From: Palaemon carinicauda
Taxonomy: Eukaryota; Arthropoda; Malacostraca; Decapoda; Palaemonidae
Direction of reading: 5' to 3'
Length of the DNA stretch: 64,000 nucleotides
NCBI RefSeq assembly: GCF_036898095.1
Contig: NC_090763.1
Coordinates: forward strand, 58,074,231-58,138,230
In this document: positions 11,982 through 20,637 of the stretch, piece after piece
Layout of the letters: each line of letters opens with the position of its first letter
Numbering within the stretch: position 1 is the first letter of the stretch
Translations under genes and position numbers: made by a program
Notes under the pieces: model-generated
What the model was told of the DNA's origin: nothing
What the model saw: only the letters and a program-made list of their open reading frames with translations
Database searches by the model: none

Positions 11982-12395
11982 TCATGACTTACTTATAGTA
12001 ACTATTCCTAGGAAAGCAAACATAAGTTCTACTGATTGAAATATTAGCTGAATTGAAATAAGGATTACCTCAATTCTCAAAACATAGGTTTGCCATAATA
12101 AAAGGTACAAAACGGCAAGCACCGAGGGAGCTGTGAATATGATAGATAATGCCAGTGGCATAATTTGCTCTACGAGATTACCTTTTTTCCCCATAAATAT
12201 TCTTACAGACTCTGTACCAACCAAAAATAACATAAGAAACACTTCAGCCACAATATTTCCTTTTGGGTAAGGGAGTATAGATGTTTTGAAAATAAGTAAC
12301 AGAAGCTCGCATATTAAAAAGGCGGTTAAATACCACCCATTGAGGTAAAGAGTGATCTGGTATGGTAAGCTGGAGTGACTATTTGTGAGCACCAT
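11982..12395 (-). CDS. tmem216: TMEM216-like transmembrane protein (ciliary transition zone)
   Basis: A 137-residue protein, close to the usual size of this family (about 145). The N-terminal segment YLNGWYLTAFLICELL is followed by LPYPKGNIVAEVFLM, the loop MGKKGNLVEQIMPLALS and the helix YLLLWQTYVLRIEVILI. That order of four membrane helices, with NGWY, LPYP, KGNL and TYVLR motifs, is typical of TMEM216 (Transmemb_17 family), a component of the MKS/B9 complex at the base of cilia. The ATG at 12,395 is preferred over the longer frame because an acceptor (TTTCTTTTGTTGCAG) ends at 12,404, leaving eight untranslated bases and a good context (AGAATGG). The residues upstream in the open frame are therefore intron. 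The whole coding part lies in one exon. Exon 1 was not located. Confidence 0.85.
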   Translation of the reverse strand: MVLTNSHSSLPYQITLYLNGWYLTAFLICELLLLIFKTSILPYPKGNIVAEVFLMLFLVGTESVRIFMGKKGNLVEQIMPLALSIIFTAPSVLAVLYLLLWQTYVLRIEVILISIQLIFQSVELMFAFLGIVTISKS

Positions 12396-12403
12396 TCTGG
12401 TAC

Positions 12404-12422
12404 CTGCAACAAAAGAAAAAAA
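12404..12422 (-). other. Splice acceptor in front of the TMEM216-like coding exon
   Basis: The minus strand reads TTTTTTCTTTTGTTGCAG followed by GTACCAGAATGG. A strong polypyrimidine tract plus CAG supports a spliced, non-retroposed gene with an upstream non-coding or short exon. Confidence 0.65.
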
Positions 12423-12423
12423 A

Positions 12424-12972
12424 TGAGCAAAGAAGGCTTCAAAGATAAAGAAAATAACATTATCTTTTATGCCTTGATAATGTGAATACAATACTGTACT
12501 CACTTTATTTTCTTATACTGTAATCATTACTTTCCATATTAGATAATAACCAACTAGAGCACCTCAAGTATTAGTCCTGTTAAACTGAGTGACTTTTGTT
12601 GGAAATATAAAATATAAAGGATATCTTATGTATATAAAAAATATCACCTTACAAATTCCAATTTTATTTCTCTGGCATCACCAACGGACAAAATGTTGAA
12701 CCAATACAACCTCATTCCTAGAGTTTAACTAGCAGATGAGGCAACTAAACTTAAGGTGTCCTTCTTATACTCACTTAGCTTCCTTTTTCTTCTTAAACTT
12801 TACTAAGAAAAAAGGTCTTCTATTTAAGGGGTAAAATGAAGGAAAAGCTAGTTTTTCTCAGTTTTCGTAGGTTTATACAACTGTAACTGTTGATTTTACT
12901 TGTATAAACCTATTGCAACCTCTCAGCTTTGGAACTGAAAACTATGCCAATAAGTATGTCATACTTGTTTAT
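12424..12972. other. Probable intron or 5' flank of the TMEM216-like gene
   Basis: AT-rich, no coding motif. An inverted pair (TTTTCGTAGGTTTATACAA near 12,865 and TTGTATAAACCTA near 12,900) could form a small hairpin. It ends at a LINE tail. Confidence 0.4.
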
Positions 12973-13123
12973 ATTATTATTATTATTATTATTATTTGCT
13001 AAGCTGCAACCCTAGTTGGAAAAGCAGGATGCTATATGCCCAGGGGCCCCAACAGGGAAAACAGCCCAGTAAGGAAAGGAAACAAGGAAAAAAATTAATT
13101 GTTTTAAGAACAGCAACAATATT
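12973..13123 (-). mobile_element. LINE 3' end with (TAA)n tail, left half of a split copy
   Basis: On the minus strand the sequence ends GGGTTGCAGCTTAGCAAATAAT followed by TAA repeats (12,974-12,998). It contains the family signature CTAGTTGGAAAAGCAGGATG on plus. DIRS copy 2 interrupts it; the remainder continues at 19,645. Confidence 0.85.
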
Positions 13124-13167
13124 AAAATGTTATTTTGATAATAAAATAAATTTTTGAATATACTTAC

Positions 13168-13320
13168 CCGGTGATTATAATAGCTGCAACTCTGTTGCTC
13201 GACAGAAAACTCTAAGGTAAAACTCACCAGCGATCGCTACACAGGTTGCGGGTGTGCCCAACAGCGCCATCTGTCGTCCAGATACCCAGTACTCAATGTA
13301 AACAAAGACTCAATTTTCTC
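13168..13320. repeat. Left inverted terminal repeat of DIRS copy 2
   Basis: Begins CCGGTGATTATAATAGCTGC and ends CAAAGACTCAATTTTCTC. It contains the AGCGATCGCT palindrome and GCGCCATCTGTCG. The 153 bases pair with 19,473-19,625 with very few differences. Confidence 0.92.
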
Positions 13321-13368
13321 CTCGTTCCACTGCGTCTCTATTGGGGAGGAAGGGAGGGTCCTTTAATT

Positions 13369-13459
13369 TATAATCACCGGGTAAGTATATTCAAAAATTT
13401 ATTTTATTATCAAAATAACATTTTTCAATATTTAACTTAGCCGGTGATTATAATAGCTG
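13369..13459. repeat. Internal complementary region of DIRS copy 2
   Basis: The first half is the inverse of the left end with its GGGTAAG. The second half is the inverse of the right end with its private CTTAGCC. The join TATCAAAATAACATTTTTCAA marks the two outer ends. Downstream, GATTCACACCCAGG is conserved in all three family A copies. Confidence 0.92.
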
Positions 13460-13863
13460 ATTCACACCCAGGGGGGTGGGTAGAGACCAGCAATATATGT
13501 TTACATTATTATGAGCTAAGAGTTTTTTATTTCATTTTAGAAGTTATCAAAATAACAAAAACAAAATAAATAGGTACCTGGTAAGGAAGTCGACTTGAAC
13601 AATTACTCTGCCTTTTTAAGTACGTCTTCCTTACGGAGCCTCGCGATCCTCTTAGGATGCTGATCGACCCCTAGGATCTGAAATATCAAGGGTTGCAACC
13701 CATACAACAGGACCTCATCAAAAACCCCTAATCTAGGCGCTCTCAAGAAATGACTTTGACCACCCGCCAAATCAACCAGGATGCGAAAGGCTTCTTAGCC
13801 TTCCGGACAACCCAAAAAACAACAATAAAAACATTTCAAGAGAAAGATTAAAAGGTTATGGAA

Positions 13864-15042
13864 TTAGGGAATTGTAGTGGTTGAGCCCTCACCCACTACT
13901 GCACTCGCTGCTACGAATGGTCCCAGTGTGTAGCAGTCCTCGTAAAGAGACTGGACATCCTTAAGATAAAAAGACGCGAACACTGACTTGCTTCTCCAAT
14001 AGGTTGCGTCCATTATACTTCGCAGAGATCTATTTTGTTTAAAGGCCACGGAAGTTGCGACAGCTCTAACTTCGTGTGTCCTTACCTTCAGCAATGCTTG
14101 GTCTTCCTCACTCAGATGGGAATGAGCTTCTCGTATTAACAGTCTGATAAAATAGGATAAAGCATTCTTTGACATAGGCAAAGATGGTTTCTTAACTGAA
14201 CACCATAAAGCTTCAGAAAGGCCTCGTAAAGGTTTAGTTCGTTTTAAATAGAACTTAAGAGCTCTCACAGGGCATAAGACTCTTTCTAGTTCATTGCCAA
14301 CCATATTCATATTCGATAAGCTTGGAATATCGAACGATTTCGGCCAAGGTCGAGAAGGCAGCTCGTTTTTGGCTAGAAAACCAAGTTGTAGTGAACATGT
14401 AACCTTTTCTGACGAAAATCCGATGTTCTTGCTGAAGGCATGAATCTCACTGACTCTTTTAGCTGTGGCTAAGCATACCAGGAAAAGAGTCTTTAAGGTG
14501 AGATCTTTCAGGGAGGCTGATTGTAGCGGCTCGAACCTGTCTGACATGAGGAATCTTAGTACCACGTCTAAATTCCAACCAGGTGTAACCAAACGACGCT
14601 CCTTCGTGGTCTCAAAAGACTTAAGGAGGTCCTGTAGATCTTTATTGTTGGAAAGATCTAAGCCTCTGTGACGGAAGACTGATGCCAACATGCTTCTGTA
14701 ACCCTTGATAGTGGGAGCTGAAAGTGATCGTTCTTTCCTCAGGTATAAGAGGAAGTCAGCTATTTGAGTTACAGAGGTACTGGTTGAGGATACAGATACT
14801 GACTTGCACCAGTTTCGGAAGACTTCCCACTTCGATTGGTAGACTCTAAGGGTGGATGTTCTCCTTGCTCTAGCAATCGCCCTGGCTGCCTCCTTCGAAA
14901 AGCCTCTAGCTCTCGAGAGTCTTTCGATAGTCTGAAGGCAGTCAGACGAAGAGCGTGGAGGCTTTGGTGTACCTTCTTTACGTGTGGCTGACGTAGAAGG
15001 TCCACCCTTAGAGGAAGACTTCTGGGAATGTCTACTAGCCAT
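13864..15042 (-). CDS. DIRS tyrosine recombinase
   Basis: A 392-residue integrase of the tyrosine recombinase superfamily, which inserts the circular cDNA of DIRS elements. An N-terminal SAM-like, DNA-binding part (about 40-140) includes RRTSTLRVYQSKWEVF. The catalytic domain has Arg196 (LATAKRVSEIHA), the H-x-x-R box His323/Arg326 (RTHEVRAV), Trp349 and the nucleophile Tyr359 (FASFYLKDV). All key residues are present. I chose the MASRHSQ start at 15,042 because the frame upstream (open to about 16,518) is read mostly in the shadow of RT/RNase H; the true start could differ. The 5' 274 bases overlap the RNase H frame, as is usual in DIRS elements. Confidence 0.88.
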   Translation of the reverse strand: MASRHSQKSSSKGGPSTSATRKEGTPKPPRSSSDCLQTIERLSRARGFSKEAARAIARARRTSTLRVYQSKWEVFRNWCKSVSVSSTSTSVTQIADFLLYLRKERSLSAPTIKGYRSMLASVFRHRGLDLSNNKDLQDLLKSFETTKERRLVTPGWNLDVVLRFLMSDRFEPLQSASLKDLTLKTLFLVCLATAKRVSEIHAFSKNIGFSSEKVTCSLQLGFLAKNELPSRPWPKSFDIPSLSNMNMVGNELERVLCPVRALKFYLKRTKPLRGLSEALWCSVKKPSLPMSKNALSYFIRLLIREAHSHLSEEDQALLKVRTHEVRAVATSVAFKQNRSLRSIMDATYWRSKSVFASFYLKDVQSLYEDCYTLGPFVAASAVVGEGSTTTIP

Positions 15043-15797
15043 CGAAGTACCTCGGTGAACCATTCTCTCGCGGGCCAGAGGGGAGCAACTAGCGTCAACC
15101 TTGTCCCTTCGTGAGAGGCGAACTTCTGCAGTACCTTGTTGACAATCTTGAACGGTGGGAATGCGTATAGATCTAGATGTGACCAATCTAGGAGAAAGGC
15201 ATCTATATGAATTGCTGCTGGGTCCGGGATTGGTGAGCAATATATTGGGAGCCTCTTGGTCATCGAGGTTGCAAAGAGATCTATGGTTGGCTGGCCCCAA
15301 GTGGCCCAAAGTCTCTTGCATACATCCTTGTGGAGGGTCCATTCTGTTGGAATTATTTGTCCCTTCCGACTGAGACAATCTGCCATGACATTCAAGTTGC
15401 CTTGGATGAACCTCGTTACTAGCGATATGTTTAGACCTTTTGACCAGGTGAGCAGGTCCCTTGCGATTTCGTACAACGTCAGTGAGTGGGTCCCTCCTTG
15501 CTTGGAGATGTACGCCAAAGCAGTGGTGTTGTCCGAGTTCACCTCCACCACTTTGCCTTGAAGGAGAGACCTGAAGCTTTTCAAGGCCAGATGTACTGCC
15601 AGTAGCTCCTTGCAGTTGATATGCATTGTCCTTTGACTCGAGTTCCATATTCCCGAACATTCCCGACCGTCTAATGTCGCGCCCCAGCCTACGTCCGATG
15701 CGTCCGAGAAGAGAACGTGGTTGGGAGTCTGAACAGCCAGGGGCAGACCCTCTCTGAGGCTGATACTGTCCTTCCACCACGTCAGGCAAGACTTCAT
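14769..15797 (-). CDS. DIRS RNase H and C-terminal part of the RT/RH polyprotein
   Basis: Same frame as the RT ORF to its right; one TAA at 15,897-15,899 divides them. The RNase H domain shows the acidic tetrad by position in this piece: Asp32 (LFSDASDVGWGA), Glu64 (NCKELLAVH), Asp89 (NSDNTTALAY) and Asp140 (NVMADCLSRK). A tail follows with LDWSHLDLYAFPP and PLWPAREWF, typical of DIRS and related RT/RH proteins. At the stop, copy 1 reads VSLG and copy 3 reads IELG, so it is a point change in an otherwise sound frame. The 3' end overlaps the recombinase gene in another frame. Confidence 0.88.
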   Translation of the reverse strand: MKSCLTWWKDSISLREGLPLAVQTPNHVLFSDASDVGWGATLDGRECSGIWNSSQRTMHINCKELLAVHLALKSFRSLLQGKVVEVNSDNTTALAYISKQGGTHSLTLYEIARDLLTWSKGLNISLVTRFIQGNLNVMADCLSRKGQIIPTEWTLHKDVCKRLWATWGQPTIDLFATSMTKRLPIYCSPIPDPAAIHIDAFLLDWSHLDLYAFPPFKIVNKVLQKFASHEGTRLTLVAPLWPAREWFTEVLRWLVDIPRSLPLRVDLLRQPHVKKVHQSLHALRLTAFRLSKDSRELEAFRRRQPGRLLEQGEHPPLESTNRSGKSSETGASQYLYPQPVPL

Positions 15798-15896
15798 CTT
15801 CTCGGAAATGGGGATCGAGACCGCTTCTAGCGTCTTGTCCTTTTTCCAGTGAAATGCTAGGTGATATTGAAGAGGACGGAGGTGTAGTCTTCCTAA

Positions 15897-17012
15897 TTAC
15901 ACAAACTGTTCCAGGGATGATAGCGTCCCTATCAGACTCATCCACTTCCTGACTGAACATCGTTCCTTCTTCAGCATGTTCTGGATACATAACTGGGCTT
16001 GGCTTGTTCTGGGGGCCGACGGAAAAGCCCGAAAAGCTAGACTGTGAATCTCCATCCCTAAATACACAATAGTTTGGGATGGGACCACTTGTGACTTTTC
16101 CATATTGACAAGGAGACCCAATTCCTTGGTCAGATCTAGAGTCCACTTTAGATCCTTCAGACAGCGACGACTGGAAGAAGCTCTGAGAAGCCAGTCGTCC
16201 AAATAGAGGGAGGCTCGGATGTCCGCTAAATGAAGGAATTTGGCTACATTCCTCGTCAGCCTCGTAAACACAAGAGGAGCTGTGCTTAGGCCAAAGCACA
16301 GGGCTTGAAACTGGTAGACAACCTTTTCGAAAACGAATCTCAGAAAAGGTTGGGAGTCCGGGTGGATGGGGACGTGGAAGTAGGCGTCCCTTAGGTCTAA
16401 AGAGACCATCCAGTCTTCCCTTCTGACCGCTGCTAGAACCGACTTTGTGGTCTCCATGGAGAACGTCTGCTTTGTGACAAAGACATTCAGCGCACTGACG
16501 TCTAGCACCGGCCTCCACCCTCCTGTCTTCTTTGACACCAAGAAGAGGCGGTTGTAGAATCCCGGGGTTTGATGGTCCGAGACTTTGACCACCGTTCCCT
16601 TCTCTAGTAAGAGAGACACTTCCTGTTTCAATGCTCGTCTCTTGTCTTCCTCTCTGTACCTGGGAGAGAGATCGATGGGAGACGTTGCTAGAGGGGGTTT
16701 CCGTACAAACGGGATCTTGTACCCCTCTCTGAGCAACTTCACAGATTGTGCATCTGCGCCTCTCTTTTCCCAGGTCTGCCAGAAGTTCTTGAGTCTGGCT
16801 CCCACTGCTGTCTGAAGAAGCTGGCAGTCAGACTCTGCCCTTAAAGGACTTGGTTCCTTTCTTCTTTCCTCGTTTCCCTTCGGCACGAGCACCTCCTCTG
16901 CTGGAGGCTCTGCCACGAAAGGGCGGAATAAAACGGGACGCTGGAGTGTCCATCCTTGGTCTAGCTGACAAGGTAGGCAAAGGGGTGGCTTTGCGAGCTG
17001 AGGACGCAACAA
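15897..17012 (-). CDS. DIRS reverse transcriptase domain
   Basis: About 371 codons. Motif A is SLDLRDAYFHV (Asp206), the catalytic box is YLDD (270-273, ASLYLDDWLLRA), and between them lies QALCFGLSTAPLVFT. An earlier block GGWRPVLDVSALN is also typical. No ATG begins the frame: the first codon shown is TTG and the first Met lies deep in the domain. It overlaps the end of gag by 185 bases in the +1 frame, so expression by frameshift, readthrough or non-AUG initiation is likely. It ends at the TAA that separates RT from RNase H. Confidence 0.88.
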   Translation of the reverse strand: MLRPQLAKPPLCLPCQLDQGWTLQRPVLFRPFVAEPPAEEVLVPKGNEERRKEPSPLRAESDCQLLQTAVGARLKNFWQTWEKRGADAQSVKLLREGYKIPFVRKPPLATSPIDLSPRYREEDKRRALKQEVSLLLEKGTVVKVSDHQTPGFYNRLFLVSKKTGGWRPVLDVSALNVFVTKQTFSMETTKSVLAAVRREDWMVSLDLRDAYFHVPIHPDSQPFLRFVFEKVVYQFQALCFGLSTAPLVFTRLTRNVAKFLHLADIRASLYLDDWLLRASSSRRCLKDLKWTLDLTKELGLLVNMEKSQVVPSQTIVYLGMEIHSLAFRAFPSAPRTSQAQLCIQNMLKKERCSVRKWMSLIGTLSSLEQFV

Positions 17013-19269
17013 GATCGTGAGTGTCCTTCTGTATCAAAGAAGCGGCAATTTCCTTAATCAGGTCTTCTGGAAAAAGGCACTTGGAAAGAGGAGCAAACAG
17101 AAGTTCGGATCTCTGGCATGGTGTAACTCCAGCTGAAAGGAATGAGCATAGGTTTTCACGCTTCTTAAGGACTCCGGACACAAATGATGCAGCAAGCTCA
17201 TTAGACCCATCACGTACGGCCTTGTCCATGCAGGACATAATGAGCAAGGAAGTCTCCTTCTCTGTCGGAGAGATCTTTCTGCTTAGAGCTCCTAGACACC
17301 AGTCTAAGAAGTTAAAAACTTCGAAGGCTCTAAAGATACCTTTCAAAAGGTGGTCCAGGTCCGAAGATGACCAACATATCTTTGAGCGTCTCATGGCAAG
17401 GCGGCGGGGAGAGTCTACAAGACTTGAGAAGTCGCCCTGGGCAGAGGCAGGAACTCCCAAGCCGAGAACTTCTCCCGTGGCATACCAGACGCTCGATCTA
17501 AAAGAGAGTCTAGCAGGGGGAAACGTAAAAGCTGTCTTCCCTAAACTCTTCTTGGACTGCAGCCATTCTCCTATCACCCGCAAAGCTCTCTTGGACGAGC
17601 GTGCGAGGACGAGTCTAGTAAAGGCAGGAGTGGTTGACGGCATGCCTAACACAAACTCTGACGGAGGAGAACGCGGAGCCACAGAAACAAACTGGTCCGG
17701 AAACATCTCTTTGAACAGGGCCAAACCTTTCCTAAAGTCCAAAGAGGGTTGCGTAGACTTAGGCTCGTCTAGTTCTGAATGCGGTTCATCTACGTGTGCA
17801 GCAACATCATCATCAGAAAGTCCCTCATCCAATAACTGATGAGGGAACGGCAACGGAGTGGGTAACGGCTGGTTAGCTGAGTCCGGTCGCACGGGTGCAT
17901 GCGTGACTGAGCCGGACGCAACGTCATGGAACTGCTGCCCAGTCTGTGAGCTGGCAACAACCATAGCAGCGCGGGGACGCACAGCGTCTACTCCAGACTG
18001 TCTGGAATGATGTGGGTGAGCAGTGGCAACCACACTGGGTTGCGGAGGTTGACGCACCGCGTCAAAACAAAACAACTCTGACGGTTGTTGAACCTCACGA
18101 ACGTCAACGGATACCTCCGTGCGTCGCTGAACGTCAACATGCGGCTGGCAGATCACACTGGAACGCATGGGTGGCGGAACTCTCTCAACTGGAGTGCGTG
18201 AGAAGGTTACCTCAGCGTCCACAGGACGCACAACCGATCGTGTGGGTGGTTGTAGGCAAGGAGCTGCACTAGCTGGTGCGGCAGCAACCTTCTCCGCACG
18301 AAAGTCCTGCATAAGAGACGTTAGTTTAGACTGCATGTCTTGCAGTAAAGACCACTTAGGGTCTACAGGAGCAGGTGCGGCGACAGACGGTGTAACTGTC
18401 TGAAGCGGTACCGCTTTGCCTCTCTTAGGAGGTGAGCAGTCATCGGATGACTGCAGCGAGTCCGAACTGACCCAGTGGCTACAACTGGGCCGTTGGACTT
18501 GTGCGGAAGGGACCGACTTGCGCTTTAACGGTCGTGAGACCTTGGTCCATGGTTTCTTGCGAGAAACACCTTCCGAAGACGAGGTATAAATGGGCTCTCT
18601 CGTCTTTGTTAGGCAGGGGCGATCTTGGGTAGATACGCCCGATACCACGGAGGGAACGTCTGTTCGCTGATTAAAGCCTCTCGAACCCATTTGTCGTACG
18701 ACATTGCTTCTCCCCTGGACTTGGGAGCTTGCAAGAGGTCCCGGACTAGGAGGACGACAGGCACGAACAGACGAACCCTCAAGCGCAACACTATCCACAA
18801 CACTATCACTCACTTTATCACTTCCCACTGCACTTTTGCACTTCAGCTCCTTCACATCCGCCATGAGCTGATTACGGTCACTAGCAAGGGACTCAACTCT
18901 CTCACCCAGAGCTTGGATGGCACGCATCATATCAGCCATCGAAGGTTCCTGAGTACCAGGAGGGGGATTAGGAGCAACCACTACAGGGGAAGGAATAGGT
19001 TGTGGGGCATGTGGAGAGGAAATATCAATAGAACAAGAGGAACTTCTCCTAACTCTATCTCTCTCTAGCCTACGTGTATACTTTTGGAATTCGATAAAAT
19101 CGAATTCCGAAAGCCCAACGCACTCCTCACACCGATCTTCCAATTGACAGGTTTTATCCCGACAATTGGAACAAACAGTGTGAGGGTCGATAGAAGCCTT
19201 CGGAAGACGCCTTGAACAGTCCCTAGCATTGCACTTCCTAAATTTTGGGACTTGTGAAGGGTCAGCCAT
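16828..19269 (-). CDS. DIRS gag-like protein
   Basis: 813 residues from the ATG at 19,269 (MADPSQVPKF); the frame is open further up only through a TTG. The N-terminus has a Cys/His cluster (Cys13, 18, 33, 36, 41, 47, 50, His30; VCSNCRDKTC then CEECVG) likely to bind zinc. Next are a short coiled segment (MRAIQALGERVESLASDRN), a long Ser/Pro-rich variable region, a globular part (about residues 500-750) and a basic Gly/Arg tail (RGRASSRGGARAEGKRGKK) likely to bind nucleic acid. No CCHC knuckle is seen. The function is inferred from position as the first ORF of a DIRS element. Confidence 0.82.
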   Translation of the reverse strand: MADPSQVPKFRKCNARDCSRRLPKASIDPHTVCSNCRDKTCQLEDRCEECVGLSEFDFIEFQKYTRRLERDRVRRSSSCSIDISSPHAPQPIPSPVVVAPNPPPGTQEPSMADMMRAIQALGERVESLASDRNQLMADVKELKCKSAVGSDKVSDSVVDSVALEGSSVRACRPPSPGPLASSQVQGRSNVVRQMGSRGFNQRTDVPSVVSGVSTQDRPCLTKTREPIYTSSSEGVSRKKPWTKVSRPLKRKSVPSAQVQRPSCSHWVSSDSLQSSDDCSPPKRGKAVPLQTVTPSVAAPAPVDPKWSLLQDMQSKLTSLMQDFRAEKVAAAPASAAPCLQPPTRSVVRPVDAEVTFSRTPVERVPPPMRSSVICQPHVDVQRRTEVSVDVREVQQPSELFCFDAVRQPPQPSVVATAHPHHSRQSGVDAVRPRAAMVVASSQTGQQFHDVASGSVTHAPVRPDSANQPLPTPLPFPHQLLDEGLSDDDVAAHVDEPHSELDEPKSTQPSLDFRKGLALFKEMFPDQFVSVAPRSPPSEFVLGMPSTTPAFTRLVLARSSKRALRVIGEWLQSKKSLGKTAFTFPPARLSFRSSVWYATGEVLGLGVPASAQGDFSSLVDSPRRLAMRRSKICWSSSDLDHLLKGIFRAFEVFNFLDWCLGALSRKISPTEKETSLLIMSCMDKAVRDGSNELAASFVSGVLKKRENLCSFLSAGVTPCQRSELLFAPLSKCLFPEDLIKEIAASLIQKDTHDLVASSARKATPLPTLSARPRMDTPASRFIPPFRGRASSRGGARAEGKRGKKKGTKSFKGRV

Positions 19270-19472
19270 TTTGAATTGGTCAAAGGGGAATTCAAAAACT
19301 ATCAAAAAGTCATCAACAAAGAATCCGTTATCAAAATGAGTTCAAGGATTTGTGAAGAGAAACCCTGCACAGCGAAAGCTCAAAACTAGAATAATGTACT
19401 TCACCAATTAGTTGTGAAAAAACTCCAGTTTAGCAACAGCGAGTAAGTACGTCTTATCGATAGCACTACAGA
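19270..19472 (-). other. 5' leader of DIRS copy 2
   Basis: About 200 bases between gag and the right ITR, much shorter than the 1.2-kb leader of copies 1 and 3. It shares CTGCACAGCGAAAGCTCAAAAC with copy 1 (5,962), split here as CTGCACAGCG and AAAGCTCAAAAC. Confidence 0.55.
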
Positions 19473-19625
19473 GAGAAAATTGAGTCTTTGTTTACATTGA
19501 GTACTGGGTATCTGGACGACAGATGGCGCTGTTGGGCACACCCGCAACCTGTGTAGCGATCGCTGGCGAGTTTTACCTTAGAGTTTTCTGTCGAGCAACA
19601 GAGTTGCAGCTATTATAATCACCGG
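19473..19625. repeat. Right inverted terminal repeat of DIRS copy 2
   Basis: Inverse of 13,168-13,320. It carries GGCTAAG where the left end has GGGTAAG; the same change appears in the second half of the internal complementary region. Confidence 0.92.
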
Positions 19626-19644
19626 CTAAGTTAAATATTGAAAA

Positions 19645-19920
19645 ATAAATATTTCTTATATAAACTATAAAAACTTTAACAAAACAAGAGGAGGAGAAAC
19701 AAGAGAGAACAGTGTGCTCGAGTGTACCCTCAAGCAAGAGAACTCTAACCCAAGGCAGCGAAAGACCATGGTACAGAGGCCATGGCACTACCCAAGACTT
19801 GAGAACAATGTTTTGATTTCGGAGTGTCCTTCTCCTAGAAGAGCTGCTTACCACAGCTAAAGAGTCCCTTCCACCCCCACCAAGAGGAAAGTAGCCACTG
19901 AGCATTAGATTTCCCAAATC
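19645..19920 (-). mobile_element. LINE 3' region, right half of the copy split by DIRS copy 2
   Basis: Begins TAAATATTTCTTATATAAAC, which continues the LINE sequence cut at 13,123 (compare the uninterrupted copy at 52,640-52,665). The minus strand reads on through a coding-like stretch without a clear domain. Confidence 0.7.
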
Positions 19921-20451
19921 AAAACCTCACAAGCCCAATAGTAGTAGTCACTCCATGAACATGGAAGCAAAAGATGGAAAATAAGATTAAATTAACCTAA
20001 CACTGACAAAGCTTACTTTATTAAAAGCAAAACCCTGTGCAAGAACCGACTAGTATACACTGCAAATTATATTTTTCAAGTATGGAGAGTCAATGTTATT
20101 CCATATGTGGAAAGAAAGTAGCCTTGATGTAACAGAACGGAGAATATCCTGGTTTACAATGTTTAATCCTCGAATGCTGACGAAAGACTTTAGGGTATGC
20201 AAGGTATATCATAAGTCTGCAAGTGTAAGAAAAGAAAATTTAACAGAAAACAGATAAAGATGGTCCTCGGGATCAAGTTCTTAAGGGAGGCTTCCTTTAT
20301 CAAGTCATAACTAGCACAAAATGAGGCTTCAGAGCACCCTGATTAGGTCTCATATTGGTTGGGTCTACTTGGTCCTTTGCAAACCCAATCAAAATTTTGG
20401 GTACCAAAAATTCATGCTAATAAACTGACAGTACAGTATCAGGAGAGCTGA
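19921..20451. other. Unassigned sequence
   Basis: No gene, repeat or structural RNA recognised. Confidence 0.4.
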
Positions 20452-20637
20452 TTTGTACCTCTTAATCTCCACTACGCACCAGCATCGATAATGCAGCGAC
20501 TATTTAATGTGCTGCCAGCTCATCTAAGAAACATATCAGGAGTGAGCGTAGATGTGTTTAAGAATAAGCTCGATAAATACCTAAGATGCATCCCAGACCA
20601 TCCAAGACTAGAAGATGCATTAGCAACTCTCTGGTAG
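20452..20637 (+). pseudogene. LINE ORF2 C-terminal fragment
   Basis: 62 open codons ending in TAG. The reading has the familiar end of non-LTR retrotransposon ORF2: RLFNVLPAHLRNISGVSVDV, then FKNKLDKYLRCIPDHPRL. The upstream RT is absent and a stop precedes the fragment, so this is a 5'-truncated remnant. Confidence 0.7.

Larger units (their letters stand above)
13124..19644 (-). mobile_element. DIRS-like retrotransposon, family A copy 2 (nearly intact)
   Basis: A complete element of about 6.5 kb: left ITR 13,168-13,320, ICR 13,369-13,459, recombinase, RNase H, RT, gag, right ITR 19,473-19,625. The two 153-bp repeats match almost base for base. Outer ends are AAAATGTTATTTTGATA (left) and TTAAATATTGAAAAA (right). 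There is no target duplication: the flanks are two halves of one LINE tail. Coding frames are almost undamaged, so this is the youngest DIRS copy in the window. Confidence 0.93.

Noticed and set aside
15043..16518. N-terminal 492 codons of the long recombinase frame as a separate protein
   Set aside because: They overlap the RT/RNase H frame, are Ser/Pro-rich like a shadow frame, and have no domain; kept only as a question in the findings.
17021..17839. 272-residue plus-strand ORF opposite gag
   Set aside because: Antisense shadow of the gag frame of DIRS copy 2; no recognisable domain.
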